Source of the DNA: Primulina eburnea | Lineage: Eukaryota; Streptophyta; Magnoliopsida; Lamiales; Gesneriaceae | Reading direction: 5' to 3' | DNA: 64,000 nt | NCBI RefSeq assembly: GCF_022965805.1 | Contig: NC_133101.1 | Coordinates: forward strand, 50,052,342-50,116,341 | In this document: positions 24,833-36,370 of the stretch, one piece after another | Layout of the letters: the number at the start of each line of letters is the position of its first letter | Position numbering within the stretch: position 1 is the first letter of the stretch | The notes under the pieces: model-generated | What the model was told of the DNA's origin: nothing | Seen by the model: the letters and a program-made list of their open reading frames with translations, nothing else | The model's database searches: none | Made by a program: the position numbers and the translations under genes

Positions 24833-26634
24833 AGTTGAATCTTGTTTCGGAATATTCCTACCTACAAAATCTGATTACCATGTCTTCCTTAAAAAAAATT
24901 CCAATGTTCTCAAGAGAAGAGTTCGATGACTGGAAGATTAGAATATAGGCTCATCTAGCTACACAAGATGATGACATGTGGTATGTCATTACTGAGGGAC
25001 CCATGAGAATGCTGAAAGAAAACACTGTTGTTGCCATAACTGATAGCGCACCACACTGTATTGAAAAGCCAAGAGAAGAATGGACAACAAAGGACAAAAG
25101 AAAAGCCAACTTGTACAATGTGGCTAAAGATATCTTGTACAAAACGCTGGATAAAATCAATTTCAACAAAATAAAGATGTGCAAGACTGCAAAAGAAATC
25201 TAGAAGAAGTTGACTCAGCTCTACAAAGGTAATGAGCAAACCAAAGAGGATAAACTTTCAGTTGCTGTTCAAAAATTCGGTAATATTACAATGAAAATTG
25301 GAGAATCTATGCATGATTATGATGAGAGAATCAGAATCATAATAAACAAATTGAATGCACTTGGAAATGTGTATTCAAATAAAGAAGTAGCGCTACAGGT
25401 AGTATGAGGTCTTCCCAAGGAATGGAATGTTAAGACAATGGCTATGAGAGAATCAAAGGACCTGAATAAGGTCGAATTACATGATATATTTTCTTATCTG
25501 AAGGCCTATGAGTTCGAGTTGCAAACGATAGAAGGAGAACCTTCCACACCAGCAACTACAACAGCTCTTAGTGCTGTCAAACTGGAACCAACTGGTTCAG
25601 TTGAGAAACCTGTTGATCAGTTAAGCAATGATGCAATGTAATTATTTGTCAAAAAATTTGGAAGATCCATGAGAAAAAATCAAGGCTCTTTTCAAAGACA
25701 ATATCAGAGGAATAACACCAAGGAAGAACCAAATTTTTGCTACAACTGTGGTAAAATCGGACACTTCATTGCTGACTATCCTAAGCCAAATAAAGATAGT
25801 CCAGTGTCAGCTGAAAAGGGAAAGAAGTCACATGAGCACAGGAGAAGAACCAATGATGATAAGAAATCATTCAGAAAGAAACACGAAATTCTTCTAGCTG
25901 AGAAAAGTAACTTCAAATGGGCTGAATCTGACAGCGATGAATCAGAACCTGAGAGCTTAAGCAGCTCCAGCGATGATGTGGAAGTCAAGTGTCTTATGGC
26001 TGATGACACAGAACTAGAATCAACCAGTGAACATGTATTTGATTTTAGTTCAACTGACATTACACGTGATGAACTTATTTCCACATTACATGATATGGTC
26101 AACGAGTATCACAAACTTGATCTCTCAGTTGAGAAGGCCAAAGCAAAGCAAAATGATCCCAATGACGATAGAACTGAATCTGATAAATCAGTTGAACTGT
26201 TGAGTCTTAAACGGGAGACTGTTGAGCAGAATGCTAAAAGAAGCAAGAATCAATCTATGATTCAGCAGTTAACGCTTCAGAATTCAAAGCAAACTGAGCT
26301 TATTCAGACATGAAATAAATCCTCAGTTGCGCTAGCTGAAATGAAAGATATGCAAAAATCAGTTACCGATAAAACCGGTGTAGCTTTAGCAATCATGATG
26401 AAACCTCTACCAGTGATACTAAGCCAAAACGGAATATGGGCAAAGGGAAATATATTCACTTTGTCAAAACAGTTGTGGTACAAGAACAACCTGAGCCGAG
26501 TAGACCAGTTGAACAACATATTAAAAATAAGAACAAGGTTAAAAGGTATGGGATTGGTATAGGCCTAAAACTTCAACTGATTTGTGTAGCTGGCCACCTA
26601 AAAGGTTCAATAATAAACACATGATTTCTCCAAA

Positions 26635-28349
26635 TGTGGGACCCGAACCAAATTCATTTTCTTAATCGTTATTAATATCAAATGTAACAATTAAGTAATG
26701 TGGGACATAAATTTTTTTATAAATTACACGAGTGCGCAACAATGAAACAAATCTTATTTCATTTACCAGATGAATATCCAGATCTAAGGTACAAGTCCTG
26801 TACAAAAGTGCTTCATAATAACTACTTTTTATTTACTACATGTCAAGTAATGAAACAGATTCACTTCTAAGTCCGGATCTCCACGCTAATCTCGATCCTC
26901 TCTCATCCTCTTCCTGACCCTGAACATGTCCCACCTGTTGTCATGCACACATACAAACAAGACAACAACCGGATAACTTTGGTGAGAATATAATCCCAGT
27001 ATAAACAATGTACGAATGCAATCATATAAAACATATATAAAAGCATATAACAGTTATCATTAACATTATCAAATCTGAAAACATGAACGATATAAAAATG
27101 TAATTCAAACTCATGACTCGTCATCTCATACTCGACTCATCTCTAATCTAGGTATCCCGGTTCCTGGACGTTGGCATATATATCAAATCTTAGCGATAGG
27201 AATGAATCAATCCCTAAGAGACATCGATATAATTCACATATCCAGGGTCTTGGCGAATCAGCCGAAGACTTGGCACATCAGCCAAAGACTAGGCACATCA
27301 GCCCATAAATCAATACATGCTTCACTATAAATCAATAGACTAAGCATATCAATCTCATGACATTGCAAACATCAATGCAATTAAAGTAAAGTATATGGTT
27401 TTTGGGAAACTCGAGTCCAATCTGACTCAAGTCAATCTCCTGGTTAATATTTATTTATACCTTTTGTTCTGTCGATCTGACTCTGTCGAAGTCTCGAACT
27501 CAAAGCCTGTCAATACTCAATCTGGAAATGACAATATCGAGGAGTATAATATCAATACACAACTCAAATCAATACTGGATATAATCAGAACTAAATCAAA
27601 TTATGTTTCAGCGGCATAACTGCCCAATTTAAATATATCCAGCAATACAAATATCAACCAATATCAATCTCAACTCATACTCAATAACAATACCAATCTA
27701 ATATCAAATCTCAATCAATTCCATTCTAAAAATCATAATAATTCCATACGGTATCTGTTCTTCAATCCGGTTTCGATTATACGATGTCTAACATGTCAAG
27801 AACATCATATATGAATCATATCCGATTCTGGCAATACCATAATTTCAAATCATATCAAAACTTAAGAAAACTTACATCCAGTTGTATCCTGTGTCGAGAG
27901 GAATACGGTGCTGAAGTCGGATTGAAATTCCGACTGGCGGCTCTTGCTGATTCTGAGGGAATAACGAAGAAGTTATATATATATTGCATGTCAAGGGGCA
28001 AATGGCTTCATCATTGCCCAACACGTCTCGCACATATGGCGACCATCCTCGGTGCATATGCAAGAGACACTCTTTCTCGGAGCTTGTGTTCTCGGCAGCT
28101 CGCGCATATGCGCGCACCATCTCTGCGCATATGCGCGAGGTTCTCTGGACTTGGCATTTGGCCTCCGCACAGCTCGCGCATATGCGCGAGGCCCTCTGCC
28201 CATTTCGCGCATATGCGCGAGACCTTCTGTCCTCGCACATACAACTTCTCATGCTAAATCAAATCGTGTCCCGATTGATCCTTTCCTAATCCTATCAACT
28301 CATAAATTGATAATCTCAGATTAACAGATATAAAATCTCGGGCATTACA
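26635..28349 (-). mobile_element. solo LTR of a Gypsy-type family (TGTAATGCCCGAG), inserted in gag
   Basis: The LTR is 1715 bp. On the minus strand it begins TGTAATGCCCGAGATTTT and ends GGGTCCCACA. The duplicated target CCAAA is at 26630-26634 and 28350-28354. No internal region remains. It is the same family as the LTRs at 30424-31637 and 44900-46082. It contains the CGCGCATATGCGCG palindrome cluster. Confidence 0.92.
28022..28245. repeat. cluster of CGCGCATATGCGCG palindromes
   Basis: Four near-perfect copies of (CT)CGCGCATATGCGCGAG lie at about 28101, 28122, 28172 and 28207. Diverged copies lie at about 28030, 28053 and 28234. Spacing is irregular (20-50 bp). Because the motif is a palindrome, five overlapping frames on both strands stay open and encode repeats such as RAYAR or SRICA; these are by-products, not genes. 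Confidence 0.88.
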
Positions 28350-28599
28350 CCAAATGGCTATTCAAATTACTATAACTGTAAACTAGTTCAGAAAATATAT
28401 CGGCTGAACAACCAGTTGAACAAGGCTAAACCACATATTGCCTCATCTGCACACAACACACCAGCACACACAAGCCGGGAAAAACCATTTGGAACACAAC
28501 AACTGGAAAGTCAGTCAGACTGATCCAAGTCTGGGTTCCTAAAGGACTAATCATTTTAGGACCCAAATAGATATGGGTACCAAAATTTTTAATTGTGTA

Positions 28600-30423
28600 T
28601 GATTGCAGGTGACAAGTACAAACAAAGAATCAATCTGGTATCTGGACAGTGGATGCTCATGACATATGACAGGGAATGAAAATTTGCTATCCCAACTGAT
28701 CAAATACACTGGTCCAAACATCAGTTTTGGAGACAACTCTAAAGATAAATCTGTGGGTAAGGGTAAGCTTATCCATGGTAACTTTACTATCAAAGATGTC
28801 TTACTAGTTGAGAATTTGAAGTATAACTCGATTATATCAGTCATTTATGCGATAACAATTTCTCAATTCAGTTCAACATACACGCTTGCTTAGTTAGAAC
28901 CTCAACTGATGAGATCATTTTAACTAGCAATCGTTGTGGAAATACTTACAAAGTCAGTTAGACTGATCAACCTAATGCTCCAGTATGTTTTATAGCTTCA
29001 AAATCTTCTAAGAACTGGTTATGGCATAAAAGGTTGAACCACATAAAATTTAAATATATTGCTTATTTCAGCAACCATGATCTTGTAACTGGTTTGCCCA
29101 AATAGATTTTTCAAAGGATAAAATTTGTTCAGAATATCAATTTGGTAAGCAAGTAAGATCTTCATTTAAAAACGAGGGGATTAAAACATCCTCCAGATTC
29201 TTAGAACAGCTGCATATGGATCTTTTTGGTCCTATACTAGTCATGAGTTTAGGGGGAATGAAATATTCCTTGGTGATCGTTGATGATTTTTCAAGATTTA
29301 CTTGGATTATCTTTCTAAAATCTAAAAACCAAACTGCTTCACAACTGATTAAACTTTTCAAAAGATTATTAAATGAATAATCAGTTGGTATTGATAGAAT
29401 AAGGTCTGATCAAGGAACTGAATTCATCAATCAAAGTAAATCTTGAAAAATCATCAACGATCACCAAGGAATATTTCATTGAACACTTAGAAAATACTGG
29501 GATCCAGCATGAGCGATCAGCAGCTAGAACACCTCAGCAAAATTGTGTAGCTGAGAGAAGAAATTGAACACTTAAAGAATCTTCTAGAACAATGCTTGTT
29601 GATTCTGATATTTCCCAGAGGTTTTGGGCAGAAGCAGTAAACACTGCGTGTTACACTCAGAACAGATCGATAATTAATAAAAATCATTTGAAAATGCGAT
29701 ATAAGATCTGGCATGGACATAAAAATGTGGTTTCTTATTTTGAAATATTCGGCTGCAGATGTTTCATTCTCGATAATGTCAAAAATCATTTAAAAGTTTT
29801 TGATGCTAAATCTGTAGAATAGATATTTCTTGGTTATTCATCAGTTAGTAAAGCTTATCGAGTATTTAAAAAATGCACTTTGAATGTCGAAAAATCAATT
29901 CATGTGGTATTTGATGAATCTGTACTAACTGATTAGCCAACCGATCTAGTAGAGCTAGTTGATCGCTTTACAGATATCAGTTTGGAGGATGATAGTGTAG
30001 AAGAAAATCACATCAATCAAAACATCCTTTAAACACCAGAACAAGAAGTGCTGGATGAATCGGTTGAACTAGAAATTGTTCCTGATAATCAGTTGGTAGA
30101 GCAAAATTATAATATTCTAATACCAACTGAAGCAGCAACAACTAAAAATAAAGAGAACCTTCAGTTGCCAACTGAAAGAGTTTCTGAGATCGATGCAACA
30201 AATGATGAATACGGATTGAAGAAATCTCATCCACCAGAATTGGTTATAGGTAACCCATCTGATCCGGTAAGAACTCGAAATAAAATGATTAATTTATTTA
30301 TTCATTCAACTTTTTTTTCCCAACCGGAACCAAAGAAAACTGATGAAGCTCTTGTTGATCTTAACTGGATAAATGCTATGCAAGAAGAGCTAAATCAGTT
30401 TACTCTAACAATGTCTGGAACTT
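28600..30423 (+). pseudogene. Copia pol (element A), truncated: protease, integrase, start of RT
   Basis: Order as in Copia: a protease segment with WYLDSGCS near 28631 (catalytic DSG intact but followed by a stop), the pre-integrase domain (WHKRLNH near 29022), integrase segments around 29200-29800 (FWAEAVN, YEIWHG-like, FGCRCFIL) and the linker to RT ([13 protein letters not shown] near 30365). It then ends at the junction at 30423. Many stops and shifts are present. A 45-bp inverted insertion replaces integrase sequence at about 29436. Confidence 0.85.
29257..29480. repeat. perfect 45-bp inverted repeat within pol of element A
   Basis: 29257-29301 is perfectly complementary to 29436-29480, with a 134-bp spacer. 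In the complete element the second position holds ordinary integrase sequence, so the second arm is an inverted copy of the first. Confidence 0.9.
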
Positions 30424-31637
30424 AGTTATGGCTTATATTTTATTGAGACTATACAGATTATATTTGATTGATATTATACAGATTTTGAGAGTTATGGCTT
30501 ATATTTGTTGATGATTATGTATTTTTGAGATTGGTCTCTTATTGTTTGCATTGCCGGTATCTCGAGATTGCGCCGTTATGCTGTTAAATGATAATGAGAT
30601 TGAGAATTCTTGTTTTGAGTTGTATGTGATATTGGACTTCTCGAATGTTATTCCAGATTGGTATTGAAGATTGAAGCCAAGAAATCAACTTCGAAATCAG
30701 TAAAAGAACAAGCCAAAGCCAAACCCCGATAAAAGAAAGGTATAAATCAATGTTAAACCAGGATTGATAACTCGAGTAAGATAGAACTTGAGTTTCCCAA
30801 AACCACATACTTAGTTGTTATTGTTTTAATATATTTGAACTCTTTGAATTTATGTGCTTGTACTATTGAGTTACAGAAAAGCAGAGAATAAGAGACAGAT
30901 ATCGTCAAAGAGTTTTTGGCAGAGGTGCCAAGTCACTGGACGTTTGGTTTATATCGATGTGCTAAGGAGTAGATCGACTCCTATTGTAGATACTCGATAT
31001 AGTGTACCGAAGTTCATGAATAAGAACGTACTACCATCTAGAAGGGGAGAGTAGATGGGAGACTTGTTGCATTCTTATTCAAACCGAGATCCCTAGATAA
31101 GAATCGAGTCAGAGATTAAGAATAAAAGAGTTTGATTTTATGTTTTGTATTGATTTATGTTTTCCTACATTCTTGATTACGATACATGTCGTTTGATACA
31201 TGCTTTATATTTTTGAATATGATTGTATGAAATGCATGTATACATTGTTTAAACTGGGAAATGTATTTCTCACCAGAGTTATTCGGATGTTGTTGTGTTT
31301 GTATATGTGCATGACAACAGGTGGGACATGATCAGGGTCGAGAAGAGGATGAAGAACGAGATTAGAGCGGTGATCCGGAGTTAGATGTAGAGCTGGTTTT
31401 CAACACATGATATGTAGTTGATGAACATTAGTTGTTATTAGTTTTGAATAAATTTGTATTTTGGATCATGTTGTAGATATTGAACTTGATCTTGTAAATA
31501 AATAAGATGGATTATTACACGTTGTAACAATTCGTACACTTGTGTATTTTTTTTACAAAAAATCGACCTAGTTTAATTAATTGATCCACTTAATCCCAAT
31601 AATGACTAAGAAATGAGTTAGCGTCCGGGTCCCCACA
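30424..31637 (+). mobile_element. Gypsy-type LTR fragment (TGTAATGCCCGAG family), inverted-duplication arm 1
   Basis: The LTR ends GTCCGGGTCCCCACA at 31637, matching the end of the solo LTR at 26635. Its 5' end is missing: the left side joins truncated Copia pol, with a scrambled about 30-bp duplication of AGTTATGGCTTATAT. No primer site follows. The open frame at 30854-31054 recurs in arm 2 but has no domain. Confidence 0.75.
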
Positions 31638-33963
31638 GCTGTTCTTCAGATGAAACTCATCCATGTTGGGATGTTGGTTGATTTAATCACCAACTGAATT
31701 CTACGTGAGCCTAGTCAAAATCTGCTCGACCAGTTGGGTAAGCACATGAGTCAAGTGTAGAACCCGATAAATCAGATTACGTGTAAGCTATGCATAATTA
31801 CTATTATTTAAATTAAAATAATTTTTTTTATGCATGAGGGTTTAAATTCATTTTTTTTAAACATTCTTGAGTCATGATTATTTATTTTACGCAGAAGTTT
31901 AGTTTTTTTCTTTTCGGATAAATAAGCGAGGTCGGACTGGAGTTGGAGTATTGAGATAAAATTTATAATAAGAAAATATTCCTAAATTTAATTTAAGCTA
32001 AGGAATAATTTATTTTAATGATAGGGAATGTTTTAAGATTTTATTTAATTAATTGAACTTAAGCTATTAATTAATTCTCTCATGTCCAATATTTAGTTAA
32101 TAGCCTAAATTAAAATGTGTAGCCAATTGGAATAAATTTATCTAGGCCTAATTTATCCAAGAAATTACAACCTAACATTTTAATAATTAATTCTATGAGA
32201 CATGACATGCATGAAAATTATTGTCCTAATTTAATTTATTAATTCACTAAAATACTTAATGGGTGTATAAAACTTTAAAGATTTAAGCAATATTTTTTCC
32301 ATGCATATTTAACCATCAAATTTCGGCAACCCCCTTAAAGGATTTAATTATGTTTGGCAACTCTCCATTATTGCCACCTTTCCTTATCATTTCTTGGTAT
32401 AATAATTCTTTCATTTTAAATCACCAACAATTAATAATTTAGGCAATATCCTTTCCTTGTTTTGATAGATAATCTCGGTCATCACCTATCAAATCTCCTG
32501 CAATCCATTAAATATCACATAGCATTCCTTATCTCACAAGCTCAAGGATAGTAAGATTTGTTTTGCCATTCAAATCCCCATTTATTTTGCAAACTTCCCC
32601 TTCATTACCTATCCTTTCTTCCCCTCCTCTCATTCGAAATTTCAGAAGAAAGCCTGCAGAAAAAATCGTGCTTAGCAGCAAGAAAAATAAGAGAGTAAAG
32701 TAAGAAAAGAAAACTCCGTCTCCGCCGCACCGTGTTCGTCGTAATTGTTTGTTTTATTCAAAACAAATTTCCAGGCATGTTTATATGTTTCTTTTCTCTT
32801 CAATCAAGTCCTATATATATTTTATTAAACCATTATATGTTCTTAATTCATGAAACACACGAATTTGACACCAAAATTTCCCAAAATCTGTGCAGCCCCT
32901 TCGACCCTTCCATCAAGCTTCACGGTTTTGAATTGTTTTTGTGATTTCAGGGGTTGGCTCGGTTACAGGCGCTCACGGCTGCATCTAGTCATGTACTAGG
33001 GTGTGTTGGAGTCATGATGGTCCATTGGTTCAAGGCCATGCACTCAGGAATCAAGACTTGACAACAACTTTCCCGTAGTTGCAAGTTGAGGCTTGATTTT
33101 TGTGTTTGGGTTGTCTAAGGTTCGTGTTCGAACATGGCTGTTGTAGGGACCGTAGCCATGGTTAGAACCCTTACTTAGCATGTCTAGGACGTGACCAAGA
33201 TGGCCTTTCAAGGCTTGGTTCATGGACCCATCGATTTTTTTAAAACAAAACATGCAAGTGTCCCTCGGTTTCGTTTCTGTTTTCTTTCGTGTGAGCTAGT
33301 TTCGACTTTGAGGGTGTTGGGTGGATCTTGGTTGGATTATATCCCTTAGCCATGGTTCACACAATACCTCATGAGGTCTAGATCAAACCATGGTCAATCA
33401 TATGGCCAATGGAATGATATAAGACAACAAGTAAGGCAATACACCCCACGCGCGCAGCATGGTTCTAGGGTGGGAACTTGGTGTTGTCCTAGGGATTTGC
33501 TTGGATTGTGGTTGGCTTAGTGCCCTTATCCATAGTTCAAGCCACACCTTAGGATGTTGGTAAGAGGCTCTGGTCAGTTGTTCAAGACCCAATGGCCATT
33601 AGCCTTGTAATTGAAGCGAAGCAAGCAAAGCTGCTGCCACTGAAATTGTACAGCAGCAGTGTTGCGGTTCAGGAGGCTTGTGCGAGTTCTTGGTTGGATT
33701 TTAGCCTATGGCCTTGGACTATACAGTACCATAATGAGTTAGGAAGGTCATGTTTTTTGCCGTTTGTGATTTGGTTAAGTTTAAAAGTCGCACGAGAATT
33801 TACGGTACAATGTGCCAAATTGACTCTCGAAAGAGCGTTTCATGATTTTGGCCTCCATTCACATTTTTCGTGTATTACAGCCCTAGGGATATATTTTCCA
33901 TAATTTTAGGTGTATTTTAATCATGGCTAAACTATGGTTCAATGTTGGTTCGGGATGGTACGA
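30456..33963 (+). repeat. inverted duplication, arm 1 (about 3.5 kb)
   Basis: The segment is repeated in reverse orientation at 42559-46082, about 95% identical in the stretches compared by eye (for example 32700-32945 against 43560-43830). Both arms contain the same junctions: the end of one LTR, the same 118-bp spacer, then the start of a different LTR. This shows a duplicated nested locus, not independent insertions. Confidence 0.88.
31638..31755 (+). other. 118-bp fragment between two LTRs, possibly Copia gag
   Basis: One frame reads QMKLIHVGMLVDLITN with a stop, then PSQNLLDQLGKH. The DQL..H portion faintly resembles the fragment at 60560-60720. Probably a piece of the host element. The same 118 bp is at 44782-44899 in reverse. 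Confidence 0.35.
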
Positions 33964-34882
33964 GCCATGGTTTTATACTAAGTTTGTTGGGCGTAATTGT
34001 CTAGTTTTCGGTTCGGTTACGAAGTGTTGGTCAAGTTGAATTATTTGTGTATTTCCCATTTTAGAATTAGGTCGCAGCAAGCCTAGGAACGATCCAACTC
34101 ATCCGGTGAAAATCAGGGTTATAATTATATTACGTGCAAAAATATAAAATGTTTATTTTTTAGATACATTCGATATGTCTTGTGGCCACATCATGCTTAT
34201 GTGATCTCTACTCGGTGACTTACGACCGGTTTATGTTCATGTATGGGTACGGACATCCAGTCCAAGGACTGTGGTGATCTATACCGCCCAGTATACTGTG
34301 GTTTAGTCTGATCAGACGATTCATGCTATGTTACGGGCCACTTGCGTAGAAACATTATCTCTACCTAAAATTACGAAATGATATGTTATGTCAGAGCTCT
34401 ATCGAGCAAATATTTTACGTATGATTTTTCAGATATGCACGTATTTATAATTACTCATGACAAGATTTTCACGTTACGCTTTACGATATGATATTTTTAC
34501 ATTGCATGCGATTTTACGATATATTTACTTGTTATTCACGATATATGCATGCTGAGTCTTTAGACTCACTAGGCTTGATTGTTGTAGGTACTGACGAGGT
34601 CGAGACTGAGGGTGGGTACCAGTGAGCTAGCTCAGGTCAGCCGTAGTAGGAACCCGAGGACCTCACTTTTTATCATTTACTTTTCATGTTCAAACTTAGT
34701 TTTCTTTTTATGTTGAAGTATTTTTAAGATGTGATTTTGGACACAACATTTACTTCCGCTGTTACTTAAAAATTAAATCTTTTTATCAGTCTATTTTATG
34801 AATGATGCATGTTACTTTTTAAAAAAGAGAAATTTTTTAAATAATTCCGCAAATTTACGAACACGAAATACGGGCCTATACA
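31756..34882 (+). repeat. 5' LTR of Gypsy element G
   Basis: The LTR is 3127 bp, starts TGTAGAACCCG and ends CTATACA. It carries the conserved block (about 33663-33862) and the hairpin GCTGAGTCTTTAGACTCACTAGG (34551-34573). The first about 2.2 kb is also in duplication arm 2. The open frame at 33592-33903 lies in the conserved block and is not a gene. Confidence 0.88.
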
Positions 34883-34884
34883 GT

Positions 34885-34897
34885 TGATATCAGAGCC
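34885..34897 (+). promoter_or_regulatory. primer binding site of Gypsy element G
   Basis: TGATATCAGAGCC, one mismatch from the initiator-Met-tRNA site. Confidence 0.8.
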
Positions 34898-35128
34898 TAT
34901 GTTCTTGTAAAGGGTTGTACTACTACTGACCTCGAGAAACTCATGAAGTCACGTATTCAGTCTGTAAGTTTTACGTTTACGCATTTCGTTTAAAGCATGA
35001 AATATTTTAACAGCTTGTTTTCATGAAATGATTTATGTCAAGATTATGAATATGCAGTATTTATTTAAATTCAAAGAAATAATAGAAATTATGCATGTTA
35101 GTTACATATGGATTATGTATGGAACAGT

Positions 35129-36175
35129 ATGCCTCCAAGACGCATTCCTGAGCGCATGAGAGATGATGAGCATCGTCATGAGGACGGTGCGAATCATAGG
35201 CAGGAGAGAGATTTACCACCATCCCCTCCACCGGACATGAACGCCCAGATGCTAGCCGGAATGACGCAGTTTTTCGCACAGTTTGCGGGGAACAATGCTG
35301 GGGTAGCCAGGCAGGTGGGGCCTGAGGCTACCTATGAGCGGTTCATTAAGATGAGACCAAAAGAGTTCTTAGGGACGACAGATCCTATGATTGACGAGGG
35401 CTGGATTAAGTCCCTCGAGATTATCTTCGAGTTCATGGAGCTTGGATATGAAGATATGGTTCGTTGTGCGACCTATCTGTTTGGAGGAGACGCCCGCTTG
35501 TGGTTTGAAGGAGCATCTGTAGCCTTGAACTTGGCTACTCTGAGCTGGAAGCGCTTTACAGAGGTAATCTACTCTAAATATTTTACTGACGAGGTGCGTT
35601 CCTGGTTGACCAGGGAGTTTGTGACCCTGAGGCAGGGGGACTTGACTGTTACGGATTTTATCCGTAAGTTTGAGAGGGGTTGCTATTTTGTACCCTTGAT
35701 TGCAAATGATGCTGGAGCCAAGTTGAGGCATTTTCTGGATGGTCTACGGCCGATCTTGCGCCGTGATGTTAGGTGGCTGGCCCTACTACCTATGACGTCA
35801 CTGTCTTCAGAGATCTAGTTGCAGAGCAGGATCAGAATGACATCGAGAGAGATCGCCAGGGCAAGCGACTAGTCCCAGTTCCGCACCACCCTCCTCATCA
35901 GCAGAATCAAAGTAAGAGGCCTTTCAACGTCCCACCCAGGAACAGAGGACAGTAGCAGCAGGTACGTGTAGTCCCGAGGGCCCCGGAGTATCCCGTCTGT
36001 GCCAAGTGCTCACGCCGCCATACTGGAGTTTGTAGATATGATTCGGGGAGGTGCTACAAATGTGGTAGTCCTGACCACTTACTGAAGGAGTGCCCTCAGG
36101 GGAGTCTGTCTACCCAAGGCAGAGTTTTTGTCCTCCATGCAGCGAAGACAAACCCAGAGACAATGCTCATGATAG
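35129..36175 (+). pseudogene. Gypsy gag (element G), frameshifted
   Basis: Gag packages the element RNA. The start at 35129 (MPPRR) is shared with element H; an in-frame upstream ATG at 35108 exists but is outside the shared start. The proline-rich N-terminus is followed by a retrotransposon gag domain (about residues 65-225: KEFLGTTDP, W.KSLE.IFE, LFGGDARLWF, FTEVIYSKYF). A frameshift near 35790 and a TAG at 35953 break it. A zinc knuckle of canonical spacing, CYKCGSPDHLLKEC, lies at about 36056-36097. Gag sequence then runs up to a possible splice donor at 36175/36176. Confidence 0.85.
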
Positions 36176-36370
36176 GTACATTAAAGCTTTAAGTTTGTAT
36201 TTGGAATTTAATGTTTTGGGTTAAGGTTTTGAACTTAGAATTTGTGATAGGATTGCATGCTCTCATCAGCATTATTTCGGGAATTTAGGTTAGAATAACT
36301 TTGACCTTCGCATTTCTATAAGTTTAGTTCTTGTAATCATTGGGTTCAGCATAGTGTTACAATCTTTCAG
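36176..36370 (+). other. candidate 195-bp intron between gag and protease of element G
   Basis: A T-rich, stop-filled stretch separates the end of gag from the start of the protease. It begins G|GTACATT and ends CAATCTTTCAG|GG, and its removal would place both flanks in one continuous frame with no extra codons. Alternatives are an unrelated small insertion or plain decay. No second copy covers this region in the window. Confidence 0.5.

Larger units (their letters stand above)
24880..28569 (+). pseudogene. Copia gag (element A), broken and interrupted
   Basis: Gag forms the capsid of the virus-like particle and packages RNA. The start ATG at 24880 is the same as in the complete element (MSS..KIPMF). 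The UBN2-type Copia gag core spans about residues 1-230. A zinc knuckle near 25738 reads CYNCGKIGHFIADY, with the last cysteine replaced by tyrosine. A Ser/Asp/Glu-rich tail follows. In-frame stops lie near 24945, 25201, 25405, 25639 and 26311. A solo LTR is inserted at 26635-28349. The reading resumes at 28355 and ends at the TAG at 28567, matching the gag end of the sister copy at 50726. Confidence 0.85.
23798..30423 (+). mobile_element. truncated Copia element A (5' LTR, gag, part of pol)
   Basis: It belongs to the same lineage as the complete element at 47774-59045 and is colinear with it from LTR to the first part of the reverse transcriptase, where it stops at 30423. RT, RNase H, the antisense ORF, the env-like gene and the 3' LTR are missing. 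The copy is older, with many stops. It is interrupted by a solo LTR (26635-28349), and a 45-bp inverted copy lies within pol. Its right end abuts the inverted duplication. Confidence 0.85.

Noticed and set aside
27784..28324. Up to five overlapping open frames of 70-160 codons on both strands
   Set aside because: They arise because the CGCGCATATGCGCG palindromes exclude stops in several frames. They lie wholly inside a solo LTR and encode only motif-derived repeats.
30854..31054. Open frame conserved at 30854-31054 and 45484-45684
   Set aside because: Conservation is due to the inverted duplication of an LTR; no recognisable domain.
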